The position numbers and the translations under genes were made by a program. A stretch of 64,000 bases of DNA from Grammothele lineata (taxonomy: Eukaryota; Basidiomycota; Agaricomycetes; Polyporales; Polyporaceae), in contig NDFF03000001.1 in assembly GCA_002150815.3 (NCBI GenBank), positions 434,001 to 498,000 on the forward strand, read 5' to 3'. Positions 22,904 through 34,375 of the stretch are shown here, in pieces (position 1 is the first letter of the stretch; each line of letters opens with the position of its first letter). The notes below the pieces were generated by a model, which was not told the origin of the DNA, did not search any database, and saw only the letters and a list, made by a program, of their open reading frames with translations.

Positions 22904-23069
22904 GGTGGCGTTGGGCTATCGGTGTGTGTACCATTTTCATCTGATTCTACGCCAGCCTGACACAGCTATCCCATGCTTCAGATTGATCTCCCCCTATACA
23001 CCGCGCGCGTTCGATTGCAAAACATCATCATTATCATACATCTCATGTATCCATACAATAATGCGGAAT

Positions 23070-24358
23070 TCACGGCCTCTGCGTCGCCTTCTCTCTACTA
23101 TCCTTGAAGGTCGTCTCCAGCAGCTCGTTGAGCCAATCCTTGTATTGCATCGTTATGCCATGCCCCGCACCCTCCTTGACTATCAACTCCGCCTCCGGCA
23201 TGTGCTCCTTCAAGAAGTGGCTGTTGGCCGGGTCGACGAGGTTGTCTGTTGTCCCCGTGACAATGAGGACTTTTGGTATAGTACTCGAGATCTGCCGCAA
23301 CCGGGCCGGAGACACTCTGTGTGTCATAGCTGCTACCATCTGGGAAATAGCACCGAGGGGCGTTTGTGGGCGGGTCACCGCAATCCTTCTGCGGTATCCC
23401 TGAAATGCACCATCAAGGTTTCGAACGTTGCTCTCTAATGAGCCTTAGGAGAGGGACATTACCTCGGCCTCGACCTCTCTATTAGTGCGACCTTGGGGGT
23501 CATTCAAGCTCTTAGAGTCAAGCCAGTCCTGCGGAAACAGCATCTCTAAAACAAGAGGTATCCTTTGTTCCGGTTCTTTAATCATCATTGTCTTGAGCAA
23601 GTTTCTTAGCCCTATATACTAGCGTTCGTATAAGGATTAGAGGCTTTACATTGAAAAGCAAGGACTCACAGAGGGTAGTTCGAGGAGACGGCGCCCACCT
23701 GACTTCGTGACGATCAAAGTCAGTGACACGACACGCTCGGGTACTTTACTCGCTAGCTCTGTGGTGCAATATGGCATGAGCTCTGAGGAATGCGACAGAA
23801 GCTGGAAGAGGGTTGATATACCTTGAGCAATCATACCTCCCAATGAAACGCCAACCACATGTATCTGGCGTTTCTCTATCCAACCCACGAAGTTTAGTAG
23901 TGTAACTACGTCTTCCGCCATTCCGCTCGTTCTAAAAACATTGTTGGGTGTCCAATAACCGCCCGGACCAGTTGTGCACGCACGAATACGGCCCTCGTGG
24001 GGTATCGCTGTTTCCTACTCCTTTGTTGTCAAAAACCATAACGGAGTATTCCGGCTTTCGGCTGAAGTAGTTGACCTGGGGCAACCAGCCAGCCGCAGAA
24101 GCGTTAAGTCTAAAATGCCTCGGTGTAAATGACGAACACTGTGCAAAGCAGCGACACGAACGCATACCCCATGATAAAGACGACTTTCTCCAAACCTGAA
24201 CCATGTATTTCATAGTACAATGAATGACTCTCAAACGGGTCTCCTCCTTGCTTTCGAATCTGAGTGACGGGGCAAAGTCCCTTGCGTGTGCAAGTGGCAG
24301 GATCGAAGATAGTTGAGAACTCCGACTTGAAGTCGGTAGCTGAAGGCTCAGGCGTCAT
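23070..24358 (-). CDS. Alpha/beta hydrolase fold protein
   Basis: This is a minus-strand gene of several exons. The likely N-terminus is MTPEPSATDFKSEFSTIFDP at 24358; an in-frame ATG at 24436 would add 26 residues. After HSLYYEIHGSGLEKVVFIMG come NYFSRKPEYSVMVFDNKGVG and DTPRGPY (oxyanion and first-strand region). The nucleophile elbow is HVVGVSLGGMIAQ (GVSLGG, serine nucleophile). A candidate acid lies in VTGTTDNLVDPANSHF and the histidine in KEGAGHGITMQ, so the triad looks complete. The fold resembles enol-lactonases and esterases; the substrate is unknown. It marks the left edge of the gene-poor island and converges on the small 22.6 kb gene. Confidence 0.8.
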
Positions 24359-24702
24359 ACCGCGAGTGATGGCCACCTTCAAGACGCAATGAATGAGTGG
24401 CACAAAGGCCGGAGTACTAATACCACCAAACGGCAACGGTTGAACGTGGAGGAGATGTTAAGAGGTGCTAAGAGAAGCACCGACGTCAAGTCCGGAAGCC
24501 GAACACTGATCGCGTTATTTCGGCAATACCCGAGCAGTCCTGTTACCAAACGTTCCAGTCGCAATTAGCAGCTACGCGGCAACGTAGGAGGTGGGCGGTC
24601 AGGCCTCAGCTCGACCCTCGAACGAATTTGGAGCTGGTCGGAGGCGCACACGCGTCGCATTGTAGAGAGCGAGGCCTTTCCCTCGGCGCCCCTCCCGTTA
24701 TT

Positions 24703-24735
24703 AGGTAAGTACTATACTATTACCATTACTTACCT
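24703..24735. repeat. Short perfect inverted repeat
   Basis: Arms AGGTAAGTA (24703-24711) and TACTTACCT (24727-24735) are exact reverse complements around a 15-base AT-rich loop. It could fold as a hairpin or be the relic of a small element. Its arms also resemble splice donors. Confidence 0.5.
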
Positions 24736-27700
24736 CACCACTACCATACGTCAAGCCTCGGACAGACTCACGAGCCCCGAGGTGGTGCCCAGAACGATTC
24801 CCATGTAAGTCCGCGGTAGCCGATGCCCTTCGAACATCTCCGCCAGCCATCGATATGCCATTTTACCTCCGATAAGTCGCCAGCTTTTCCTTCTAGAAGA
24901 TTAGCAGGCCAGCAACCGGTCTGCGATGCTCGGATACCGCGGACTGGAGGGATGCCCTGAAGATAAAAGCCCTTGATTTCAGGGTCATCCCTCAGTCTAT
25001 ATAGCCATTGCTTATATAACAGAATCCGTTCTAATATCGGCACAATGCATTGTGGTTGTGTTCTGCTCTGCATGAGTGTTTAGAACCGTACCTCATTCCT
25101 GCACCGCACACCTAACAGTGTGTACCAGTGGTGTCCACTGCGCGCTGTTGCATGTTCTGTTTTTGTCCGCCTATCGGCTTGCTCGCCACGATATAAGGCA
25201 GTTCTTCATCCATTTCTGCGTTGTCACAGGGATAATGTGGCTTTAGATGCTAGGAGGATCAATGTGGTCAATAGCCTTTTGTTGCTCAGTCACGAAGTCG
25301 TGCTCCCGAGGTTACAGTTCTATACGAAGACGCGCGGTTGCAAATCTGGACGAGGCATGGCCACCTGACGGCCCCGCCGGTTTCCCGTGGCGTCCAGGAA
25401 TCAGTGATGCCCCTACGTGGTGGTCTTCTCGCACTCATCTTGGGTGGAAGCCTGCAGCGAGTGACGTCGAAATCCCACATGATCTGGAAAGATGAACACA
25501 ACCTGTAAACGAAACAGATGCCTTGAGCACTGGCTGTGGCCTCGGCTTTGTGCAAGCCGAGTCTACACCTCACATACGGCGTTTGTAGCCACAATTGTCG
25601 CCCACTGGCTCGTAGGCGATGCAACAAAACGCCCTGCGATACACTCGTTGCGCTGGCGTGCGAACAGGTCTAGCTGGAGCCAATGGCTTCGACGGAACCT
25701 TATGAAGCTAAGCGACCCTGGGTCCGGATATATGAAGACGTAGATATCTCCTCAATGTCACTTCTCCCGCGTCCCCCCTCAGATCTCTATCCGACCCCTT
25801 ACGCTCGGCTTATTGAGTTCCATAGCTATCAATCTCATCGTTAGCTAGACTCCTCCAGTAGACATTATCCTCGACAAAGTCGGCACTGCAACTTCGGCTC
25901 TAATCGACCTGATCAAAAAGTGGAAGCCATATCAAAGTTCAAAGAGTGCGCAGCGGCCGTAGAAGATGGTAAGTGATAGCACATTATTATTACATGGAAC
26001 ACTCGTGACAGTAAGCGTAAACAGTCAGAAACCACCTCCCGCTCGCATTATGATGCGACGGCAATGCTATAGCAGGGGGATGTACTCGTGGACAACCAAT
26101 GCATATCATGTCGAAACCCATTCAAACATCCGTACGGCTATCTGGACGTCAGAGTATGTCAGTGATACGTCGCAATTCACCCACGAAGATGACGCACACG
26201 TAAATATTTAACTCAGGAACCCAGGACCCTTGCCCGACACGGTAAAGCCCGCAGAGTACGAGATCCTTCGGGCTGATTGGCTTGCCATTGAACCTAGGTT
26301 TCTCCTGAATCTGTACCGCCGCACTTGTCAGTCGTCACGTTGAACAATGCAATGCTACCGCTCGCTCACAATTGCCTTCTCAACCTCTTGCGCAACCTTT
26401 TGTGCCAAGACTTTGTAAGTAATTGGCTCCGCCCCTTTAGTCGACCGCCTTGACATTATTTGCCTTGTGTAATCTCCGCAGCCTTCGAACTTTCCAAACT
26501 AGCATCAGACAGGCCGGATCGCTGGAAGTCAGGAGATCACTGATCCTTACCAGTACCCAAATGGAAATTTTGGCGGAGACGTCGTCCGGTAGACCTGGTG
26601 CATCACCATATTCCAAGGCGTCCAAGCAACTGCGAGAACCATGCCCTGATATCGACGCAATAGGGATCCCTTCGCTGCCATTCTTCATACGGAAGATGAT
26701 TGTTTGAGCATAGGAACCACTTTGCCTTGCATTCCCATAAAAGCGCGTTGGAAGGTGAACTTTGCGCGTCTAAATCGCAAGAACGACAATCAACAAATAC
26801 TTCCCTATCGGACTTTGCACATCCCAACCTGTGACGGTGTCTGAGGAAGCTCTGAATAATCACTGATAATGACCGGCTGTGCTGCCAAGTGGGAATATTG
26901 TTCGACATCCGTGCGTGTACTCCAGTGTTGGTCTTCTGAAGCTTTCTGGTGCCTACGTAGATACTGCCAGTATTGGACATCGGTTAACTACAGAGTAGAC
27001 GGGCAAAGGTGAGTTCGTTGCTACGCTGATATTGTCTGTAACCGACCTGTCCTTCATTCATAGCGTAGGTCAAGTGTTCGAGGTGGAGGGCGTAGGTATT
27101 CGTTCGCTGAGGACCGTACAGACAACTGTCTTCTGGGGACTGAATGCCCTGCGGTGTGCCATTCTTATACCCCTCCACATATCCCGCTCGTTGATGTCCA
27201 CGCCCCCCAGATCGCCGCACTTGTCTATCGCAATATCCGGCTACCCAAATGTCCCATGCTGCCTATCCAGCATCGCGCCGCGACGCAAGCGGCGGTCTCG
27301 GGGGCTCCCGGAGCCTCATGTCGACTGTGAGGTATCCGGACATCCCAAGAAACCGCGCCCCTGCAACACAAGTGGGACTTGAATAGATGCAGAGGGGGGA
27401 TATCTGCGCGGTACCGTACGCGCCGCGAACGCGGCGAGGACTTAGCACAGCCGCACCATCGAAACCGGTATGGCTGAGGGCAGCGCCATCGTAGGTGTGT
27501 AAAACACTACTAGACGAGGCTGACCTGCTAACACGACTTCTATGCCACCAGGGGACTCCGGCTCATGGCCGCAGATTCGTGCATCTGGGGCGTTGCGCTG
27601 GTCAGATATCTAGGGATACCACTGGCTAGATATACTATGTGCAACTCACCGCCTTATGGCGTAGTGGATGCGCGAGGATACGCGCACGGTCCACATCCAA

Positions 27701-28946
27701 TCCGGATTGACGGGAGGGGCCGCCGGTTGGCTATCCAACGGCGTCGGCATGTACTCGACCACCTCTGTATCCAGATATTACAAGGCTGCGGAGGAAAGCC
27801 TGTGCCCCTCAAGACACCATGAATTACGACTGGAGATGCAGGGTGACCTTCGCCGATGTGTGTTGCGGCGCACCCGCGAGGCGCCGCAAGCCCCGCGCTG
27901 CGACGTCCTGTGTGCCGCTCAGTGAGGCCGAAAAGTGCTCCAATGCCCAGAGTATTCACAAGCTGCTCGAGGAACGACAGGAGATCATAGTCAGAAGCGT
28001 GGATGTGGCGCATTAAGGGCATAGCCAGCTGAGACTTCTGGATATCTGGCCGCTGTATGCCACACATATTCGTCAAGTCACTGCAATTCGTGTCTAGTCT
28101 TGCACATCCGGATACGCTGCGTGGGGTAGGGGGGATGTTCGATTCACTTGACGGAAGGATTGCGAATCTAACTCAAACGTGGCTGCGATGATCAACCAGC
28201 CGAGGAGTTAATGGGGACAAAGCGTACCCACGAAACAGCGCTCTCCCAGAGAGCGATAGCCCTTGCAAGCATGCCCGCTTCGGGGCACCAGCGCACTGTC
28301 CTCTACCTTCCCCACGCCGACTGAAGCCGTTCCGCCTCATCGTTGATGCCTCACTGTCATTCGCTTGCTATGAGTGTTCCCCTCAGTTTGAACCCTCTCA
28401 CCCACCTCTTGCACGTCTACTGTCTCACACCGACGTCCACACACCGGAGCGAAGCAGCCCCATCCACCAGCGAGATCGTCTGCTCCAGTTCTGCAGGAAC
28501 AGCCTACCAACATCACTCCTCCCAAATTGTTTCCCCAAACGCGCCGGAAACCATCGAGCGGCACAACAGTCAACCCGGCAACCCAACATAGGTGTACACG
28601 ATGTTGCGTCCCGTTTCTACATGCCCCGCCGTAATCGAGCGACCGTGTTCCTACCCTCGCACCAGCCTCCATTGAAGTCGATCGGTGCATCCAGAGCGGT
28701 AGTCGATGGGGGGACAGAGGGCACTATGTCCATAGGGGTGCAGGAGACGGAGTTTACATCGGCCAGGCCGCTTCACGCCCACGGCGAGTGAGTGTGACGT
28801 CTGGATGATTCCACAATGTCGAGGTCACTCACCAGACGAAAACAACCACAACGCCCCACCCCCCAGACGTACTCGCCGCACGCATTGGACGGGTCTGTTC
28901 ATGAGCCGCGGACTGCTCAGGCCATTCGCGACACCGAATGCTGGCC

Positions 28947-30537
28947 CTAAGCGTTGTCCGCGTATTTAGCTACTTTCGGCCCACGACCTGTTGTCAGCTG
29001 CCACTGGGAAGAGCAGCCAGTTGAGGAATAGACGGGATACCATGATATGGCATCGAAATGGTCATTACGACCATCGCGACAGAATCCGACATGGATAAGG
29101 CCCGCTGCCGAGAGGAGGTGCGTGAGGTTGTTATACAACTTCACAAACCTCTTCGCCGGCCCAACGGTTGTCATTCCCATGTTATATCTGGGTGAGTAAT
29201 TATACTAGCTGCCTGATCATAGACGGCGGCGACCCTGCTGAGCAAGATCCTACAGCGCCACCTCTCAGCTACCTCTGTCTGGGCCGAGATGTACGGGACA
29301 CCGCGCCGATGTCCAACCTTGGCGTCGCGTGCGCCCACGGTAGGAATGTTCAATACCCGTTGCAATAGAACCTTGAGCATCCCGGATCGCTCCGCGCATG
29401 TGCTGGGCAGCATGCGTTGAGCGATCCGTGCGACGCGTTGCAGCCCGGCGTGGCACTCCTCTGCGATCCTCCAACCATCAATGCATCAAGGTAGGTGAGT
29501 GCCATTGAACTACCACGCTATTGTACCTGGGATGCTGATCTGACCCCACTGCCAACACGATGCAAATTCTGGATCGGGAACGTCAGGTCCACGTAGTACG
29601 GGCAGCGCGCGGTCTGATAGACAGACGGGAAGGTAAAGAACACACCTGAATCGCTCGCCCATCTATAGAACCAACCACCATCGAGTACGTCGCAACCACA
29701 GCGCACCCACGCTTCGGGGTCCGATCAGCCGTGGACGCCCCCCGACCCCGGGCCCAGTCCGCAAACACCGCTAAAGCTGCGTCGACGCCTACGAACGCCT
29801 ACGCCCATCACAGGGAAGACATGGCTAAGACCGCACGCCAGGCATGCAGCAATCCGCAAGGAGGAGTTGGGCGGCAAGTCTTGTGCGGCCAGTAGGTCGG
29901 AGGAGGGTTGGCCAGCTTGAAGTTGACCGCCCTACCCATCAACCTGTGCCAGTCGATGATCCAGACCCCGACAACCGAACGGCGGTCTCGGCCGGCGCCA
30001 AAACTCCGCGGCCGCGCGACTAGCCCGGCGCGTCACAGCCTTCTGGGTTCCGCGATACCACATATGTAAACCGTGTAAAGGCGCACGACGGGATGGCGGC
30101 GTGGTTAGCGGACCTGAGCCGTGGTATGTCATTCGGGGGACGCGATGATTGTACTCGCCGTGTTTCACGGCTAGATACGGGACAAGGTCAAGACCACTGG
30201 CAACTGCAGCCCGTCCAGATGCATGACGACTAAGCACCATGAACAATTGACCCACAGCTGTATGCAGGCGGCTCTCGCCGTTGTCCACGGCGTCGACACA
30301 ACACTGGTGAAACTCGGAGTCGAGCAGGGAGGCACCTCCTTTGTACTACTGGTCACTGACCGCCGTGGCCGCGGCCGCGGCTACAACGCGGCGACGCACT
30401 CGCCAACCAGCAAGAAAGCTAGCTTGAAACTCATTGCTATCCTCCTGCGACGCTGGCATGCTGACCGGCGGAGACACCGGTGGAGACGACAGTGGGGCTG
30501 ACGCATATTTTTCGGATTTGTTCGGACCTCCTTTCAT
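28947..30537 (-). pseudogene. Possible decayed minus-strand coding remnant
   Basis: Several minus-strand pieces look more protein-like than random: a possible N-terminus MKGGPNKSEKYASAPLSSPP at 30537, LDSEFHQCCVDAVDNGESRL at about 30310, WFYRWASDSGVFFTFPSVYQ at about 29650, and a last 77-codon frame ending at 28947 with YNNLTHLLSAAGLIHVGFCR. They lie in order but do not join with clean GT-AG introns in one frame. I do not recognise a family. It may be a broken gene or chance. Confidence 0.2.
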
Positions 30538-31201
30538 CAGTCGTCCACATTGGCTATTGCTATCAGGTCCCCTCCAGTTGTATGCACATGTATTCCTTGT
30601 TACAGTTAAGCTCCCGAGTAAATTTTCGTTTTGCAGTTACTGGGGTTCACAGCCTTTCAGCGCTGAGCTCGCTCGCGTACAGGATTCCTACGTACTAAGT
30701 ATACTATCGGTAGATATTCGCCCAAAGCCCTAGAAGTCAACCAAGAAAGAATCGACGCAAGGATCTTCCTTGATTAAAATTTCCGGATCCAGCATAGCCT
30801 CTCGCTGAATGTCCGTCTGCGTTTATGAACCGCGTACTTCGCTGCGTGATCATCAGCCAAACTTGTGGACGCTGAGGTGGCCTCAGCTGCGCTTCAGGGT
30901 GATGTCCACCGTCGGGAGTTTGATTTGACGTAGCTATAAACTGAGCCAACGTGACATCATGTCATTCCGGACACACTACCATGAAGGCATATACAAAGAA
31001 GACGGCTAGCATATTTTAAGAGTAGGGGGACTTTTGAACCCTGAGAAAGTATAGCCTAGTACACTCCAAGCATCGAGAACTGGGTACAGACTGGGGAAAG
31101 GTCCATGTGTCGTGTTTAGGCAACTATGACCTGTGCGGGTGCACAAGTCCGCGGTCATCACGTCAGGGCTAGCAGGGCCAATGTGGACTGACCGCTAGCT
31201 G

Positions 31202-31908
31202 TTACATAGGGGCTTGCCACCCTGCGGCGGAGGGCGCACGCACCCAGAACTCCGGCTGCCAAGAGCCCCGCGAGACACGGTGGAGCCTGACGAGGAGAAT
31301 GTCGTCCAGGGTGTACGCCCTGTTGCCTACGTGAAGTGGTTGGCCACCCTGCGCACCGCCGCGTACGTCAGATGCGACTCGGAGGTCCACAGACCGATTG
31401 ACGACACTGGCACGTACTAGCAAGGCTACCACCTCATGGGCGATGATGTTCGCGAGCTTGTCGAGGGTAATGGAGTCGGCCGCTCTGGTCGCGCGCAGGG
31501 CCATGACCTGTCGGGCGTACGGCTCGTAGCCCTGGAGCTGTGCGGGGATCGATAGACGGTTAGCAGAGCGAGGAAGGGCGGCGCATCCGGCGCGGCTGTA
31601 GCGGGTGGCACACCTGAATCCTGAGCGTTATCTTAGCCCTCACGCCAAGGTTGGGAGCGAAGGCCGGGGATTGCGCGTCGAGGAGCGAGGTCGCGGTGCC
31701 TAGGTAGGCCTGTTGGAGGTTGACCCCGGGTCCTCCCGGAGTACGGAACACTACTGGAGGGCTGTCAGGGATGGTGTCCTCCGCGCAAATGTAGGGGTTT
31801 TGAGGGAGCAGCTGGTACTATCGCCAGCGGTGAGTGTTTATGCCGTTGAATGCGAGGAGTGAGGTCGGTGGTACGCACGGCAGCCGAGGAGGATGGAAAG
31901 AGATCCAT
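31202..31908 (-). CDS. Uncharacterised protein, paralogue of the 34.4-35.4 kb gene (short form)
   Basis: Four exons (31908-31879, 31817-31614, 31537-31418, 31348-31202) close exactly to 166 residues with all introns in phase 0. The ten-residue first exon MDLFPSSSAA is followed by YQLLPQNPYI, PPVVFRTPGGPGVNLQQAYLG, ITLRIQ, LQGYEPYARQVMALR, DSITLDKLANIIAHEVVALL and YTLDDILLVRLHRVSRGSWQ. The same blocks in the same order, with introns at the same places, occur in the gene at 34376-35391. It lacks that gene's 104-residue first exon. I recognise only that such proteins occur in mushroom-forming fungi; function is unknown. No signal peptide, membrane segment or enzyme motif is seen. Confidence 0.65.
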
Positions 31909-32953
31909 AGGCGCGGGGGGAGGACAAAGAGGAAGCCGTTTACTGGGGACGGGGTCTGCGGAAGCGAGCGGAGGGCGGGGAACCAGTGAACAAGAGAGAT
32001 GGCGTTGCGAGGGCCGCTTTTATGAGCGGACAGAGAAAAAATGACGGGGAGATCAACCCTCCACTCTAAACGCTGAATAGCGCGCTCTTCACCTTCTACC
32101 AGCCCGGCCAGTAAACCTGCACCTGCTTGACGGCAGACAGCGCACAGATCGCCCTGAGAGTCACCTTCGATCTACCGACGTTCAGCATCGAGATGTTGAC
32201 CGGTGTTGATATTCCGATCGTTGAATATGGCGCAGCCTCCTCATAATGGACATACGGCCATGTCCACGTTTAGCTCGCCTCTAAAGACCACGGTTGATGC
32301 CAAACCGAGGCATGAGTCCTTCCACGGGGCACAAAGGCCATTCATAGTGACTGGGGAGGTCGGGGTCCCAGTTCACCGCTGTCCTTGGTTTTGGAATCCA
32401 ATAAATGGGCGACTGATATCTAGATATCCCGCTGACATCGATGGGCGGGAAGCTCCAAGTGGTCCACTGTGTGGGTGCCACCGATGGTAGACCGCGCCTC
32501 GACTGCCATCCGCGTGTGAGAGCGGAGCGGAAGGAAGAGCTCTTAAACATGGAATGTAAGGTGGGAATATCGTGACGACGAAGGATCTGTACACGTACAT
32601 AAGCGTCGAAGACTGTTTCGCACTTTCCCAGCGGGCTGGGCGTTCGAGGCTGCTAGGGTTCACAGCCCGAAGCCAAGGTGTCTTCCCATTGGCATCCGTC
32701 TTGTCTAACTAAACTAGCCATGGCCTTGCGCTTGACGGCACATTCTCAGCATTCAAGAGGGCCATCCAGTACGTGAGTGGTAGAGGCAGGAGAGGTCCGG
32801 GTCACGCCCGTGTCGAGGCCAGCGAGAGGTCCAAGCCGCCTCGAACCTTCCGGGTCCACTCTCGGGAGCCGCTGCACAAGCTTCAGGTAAGCAGATTACA
32901 GCTCGAGGTCACGTTCAAGGACTGCTGCTTCTAGGTTCGGGCCCAGATTCGCT

Positions 32954-33217
32954 TTGGAGCTGGTCACTGTGCCGGCTTTGAGTTTAGGTAGCGGCCAAGA
33001 AGCGGAGAAGTCAGCGCTCCTGACTGAGCTGCTGGTACCCAAGAGCCCATCCACTCACCCGATAGACGACTCCCTCTGGGACGAGGGCGAGGGGGCGGAA
33101 AGCACTGGCCAAGAGCAGGCCCTATATATGCCCCCACGCCCCGCGGCAACCGAAGAACGTCACCCTTCGGCTGCTACGTTTAGCTCAAATGCATGCCACG
33201 AGCTCGGACTAACTTGA
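32954..33217 (+). pseudogene. Possible gene remnant
   Basis: An 87-codon frame contains ELVTVPALSLGSGQEAEKSA and HPIDDSLWDEGEGAESTGQE and lies just after an acceptor-like TTCTAG at about 32935. An upstream piece ending at HKLQ with donor GTAAGC (about 32888) and a downstream piece GGDESLSVGVASPIAISHLA (about 33240) are also plausible exons. I could not join them into one frame, and no family is recognised. It may be a broken gene. Confidence 0.2.
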
Positions 33218-33883
33218 CCGCCGTCTAGGTTCCGTTTGGTGGAGATGAAAGTCTATCGGTTGGCGTTGCCAGCCCCATCGCCATCAGCCATCTGGCTCGG
33301 ATCGTTGTGTTCTCTAAGCCCTGCGCGGGCTCCAGGTGAGCGATCCCTTTCGCATTCGGAGAAGGGGCGCACCGTGTTTCACAAGAGGTGTTGGAAGCTT
33401 CAGGTTGGCACATCCGTTCCCCATGTCATCTCTGAATACCACCCAAGAACAGTGCGCCACATCATGCAACGTCAGCAACTGAACGTTACCCCATCGATCG
33501 AAGCGACGAACCGCGGCCAGGCTTGCTGAAAGTCTACAAATGCTTGAAGAGTCCATTGAGCGTCCTGGGATGCAGAGGTAAAGCAGATTGTGATCACCGC
33601 GGCCAGAATGGTGTCATGAGGCCTGGGACGGGATGCATATTGAAAGTAGTGAGTCCTCCGACGCCCTTTACTCCCTGAGTACGCGCAAACCACCCAGTTC
33701 ACGTTAGCTCCTCAACACCTGTGGACCAGTGGTCTGTGTATTATGAGGAATGTGGTCTGGGAAACGCAGGGAGCAGTGCAAACGTGTCACCGAGGACGCC
33801 AAACGGAACGCCAATAGGCGAGCAACGTTCTATGTAGTCAGCCGACGGGAAAACTATTGGGGCTCCGAGGCGCGCCGCTACAC

Positions 33884-33989
33884 ATGGTGTCCTCCTCCGT
33901 CGCAGCAGCGCTCGTCTCGCTGTTTGTTGCACTCGTCCCCGCTTCTGCAAGCCTTGGATCCAAAGTCCCAATAATGTCCCCCAAGCCAG
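33884..33989 (+). CDS. Possible orphan first exon encoding a signal peptide
   Basis: An ATG opens a 35-codon exon with a clear secretory profile: MVSSSVAAALVSLFVALVPA followed by SASLGSKVPIMSPKP, then a consensus donor GTACGC at 33990. The Ala-Ser-Ala sequence suits signal peptidase. Downstream acceptors exist (about 34079), and a last exon ending at 34417 is possible, but no continuation gives a recognisable mature protein. It may be the first exon of a secreted protein whose remainder has decayed. Confidence 0.3.
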
Positions 33990-34375
33990 GTACGCGCACG
34001 GGCCGCTCAAGACAACTGCTTCGTGTAGGCCGTCGTTCTGTTGCAAACTGGTAGCGACTCGGTTGGAGCACGAACACGGCACCTCCAGTCCTTCTGCCCA
34101 TTTTGCCGTTCTTCAGGCTTCCTCACACGCGGCGCAGTCGAACACTCCTACCCACAGCAACTCTTACTGGACCTCAACTGCACCACATCACACCATAGAG
34201 CTGTAATAGATGGGATAAATTGGCCAGGAGGCGCCGCTGGATGGGTCACGACCGGAAGATGGGCCGAACACAGGGTACAGTCTCTATCGATGATTATGAT
34301 CACATTACTACTCTATATGCAGACTCAAGATTGGCTGGTGGACTGTCCGTCCGTAGTTGCCTTGATGCAAATCTA

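Larger units (their letters stand above)
24359..31201. other. Gene-poor region with only short, broken or ambiguous reading frames
   Basis: Nearly 7 kb contain no gene I can support. Reading frames are short on both strands, many with stops, and few have splice signals in register. Pieces that look faintly protein-like include DIILDKVGTATSALIDLIKK at about 25870 (+) and the minus-strand stretch 28.9-30.5 kb. No long terminal repeat, transposase motif or reverse transcriptase motif was recognised. The most likely content is decayed mobile elements or gene relics. Confidence 0.5.
31909..34375. other. Gene-poor stretch between the two paralogues
   Basis: About 2.5 kb contain only short frames. 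Two plus-strand areas, 32.7-33.5 kb and 33.88-34.4 kb, contain exon-like pieces described separately. No terminal repeats or transposase motifs were seen. Confidence 0.45.
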
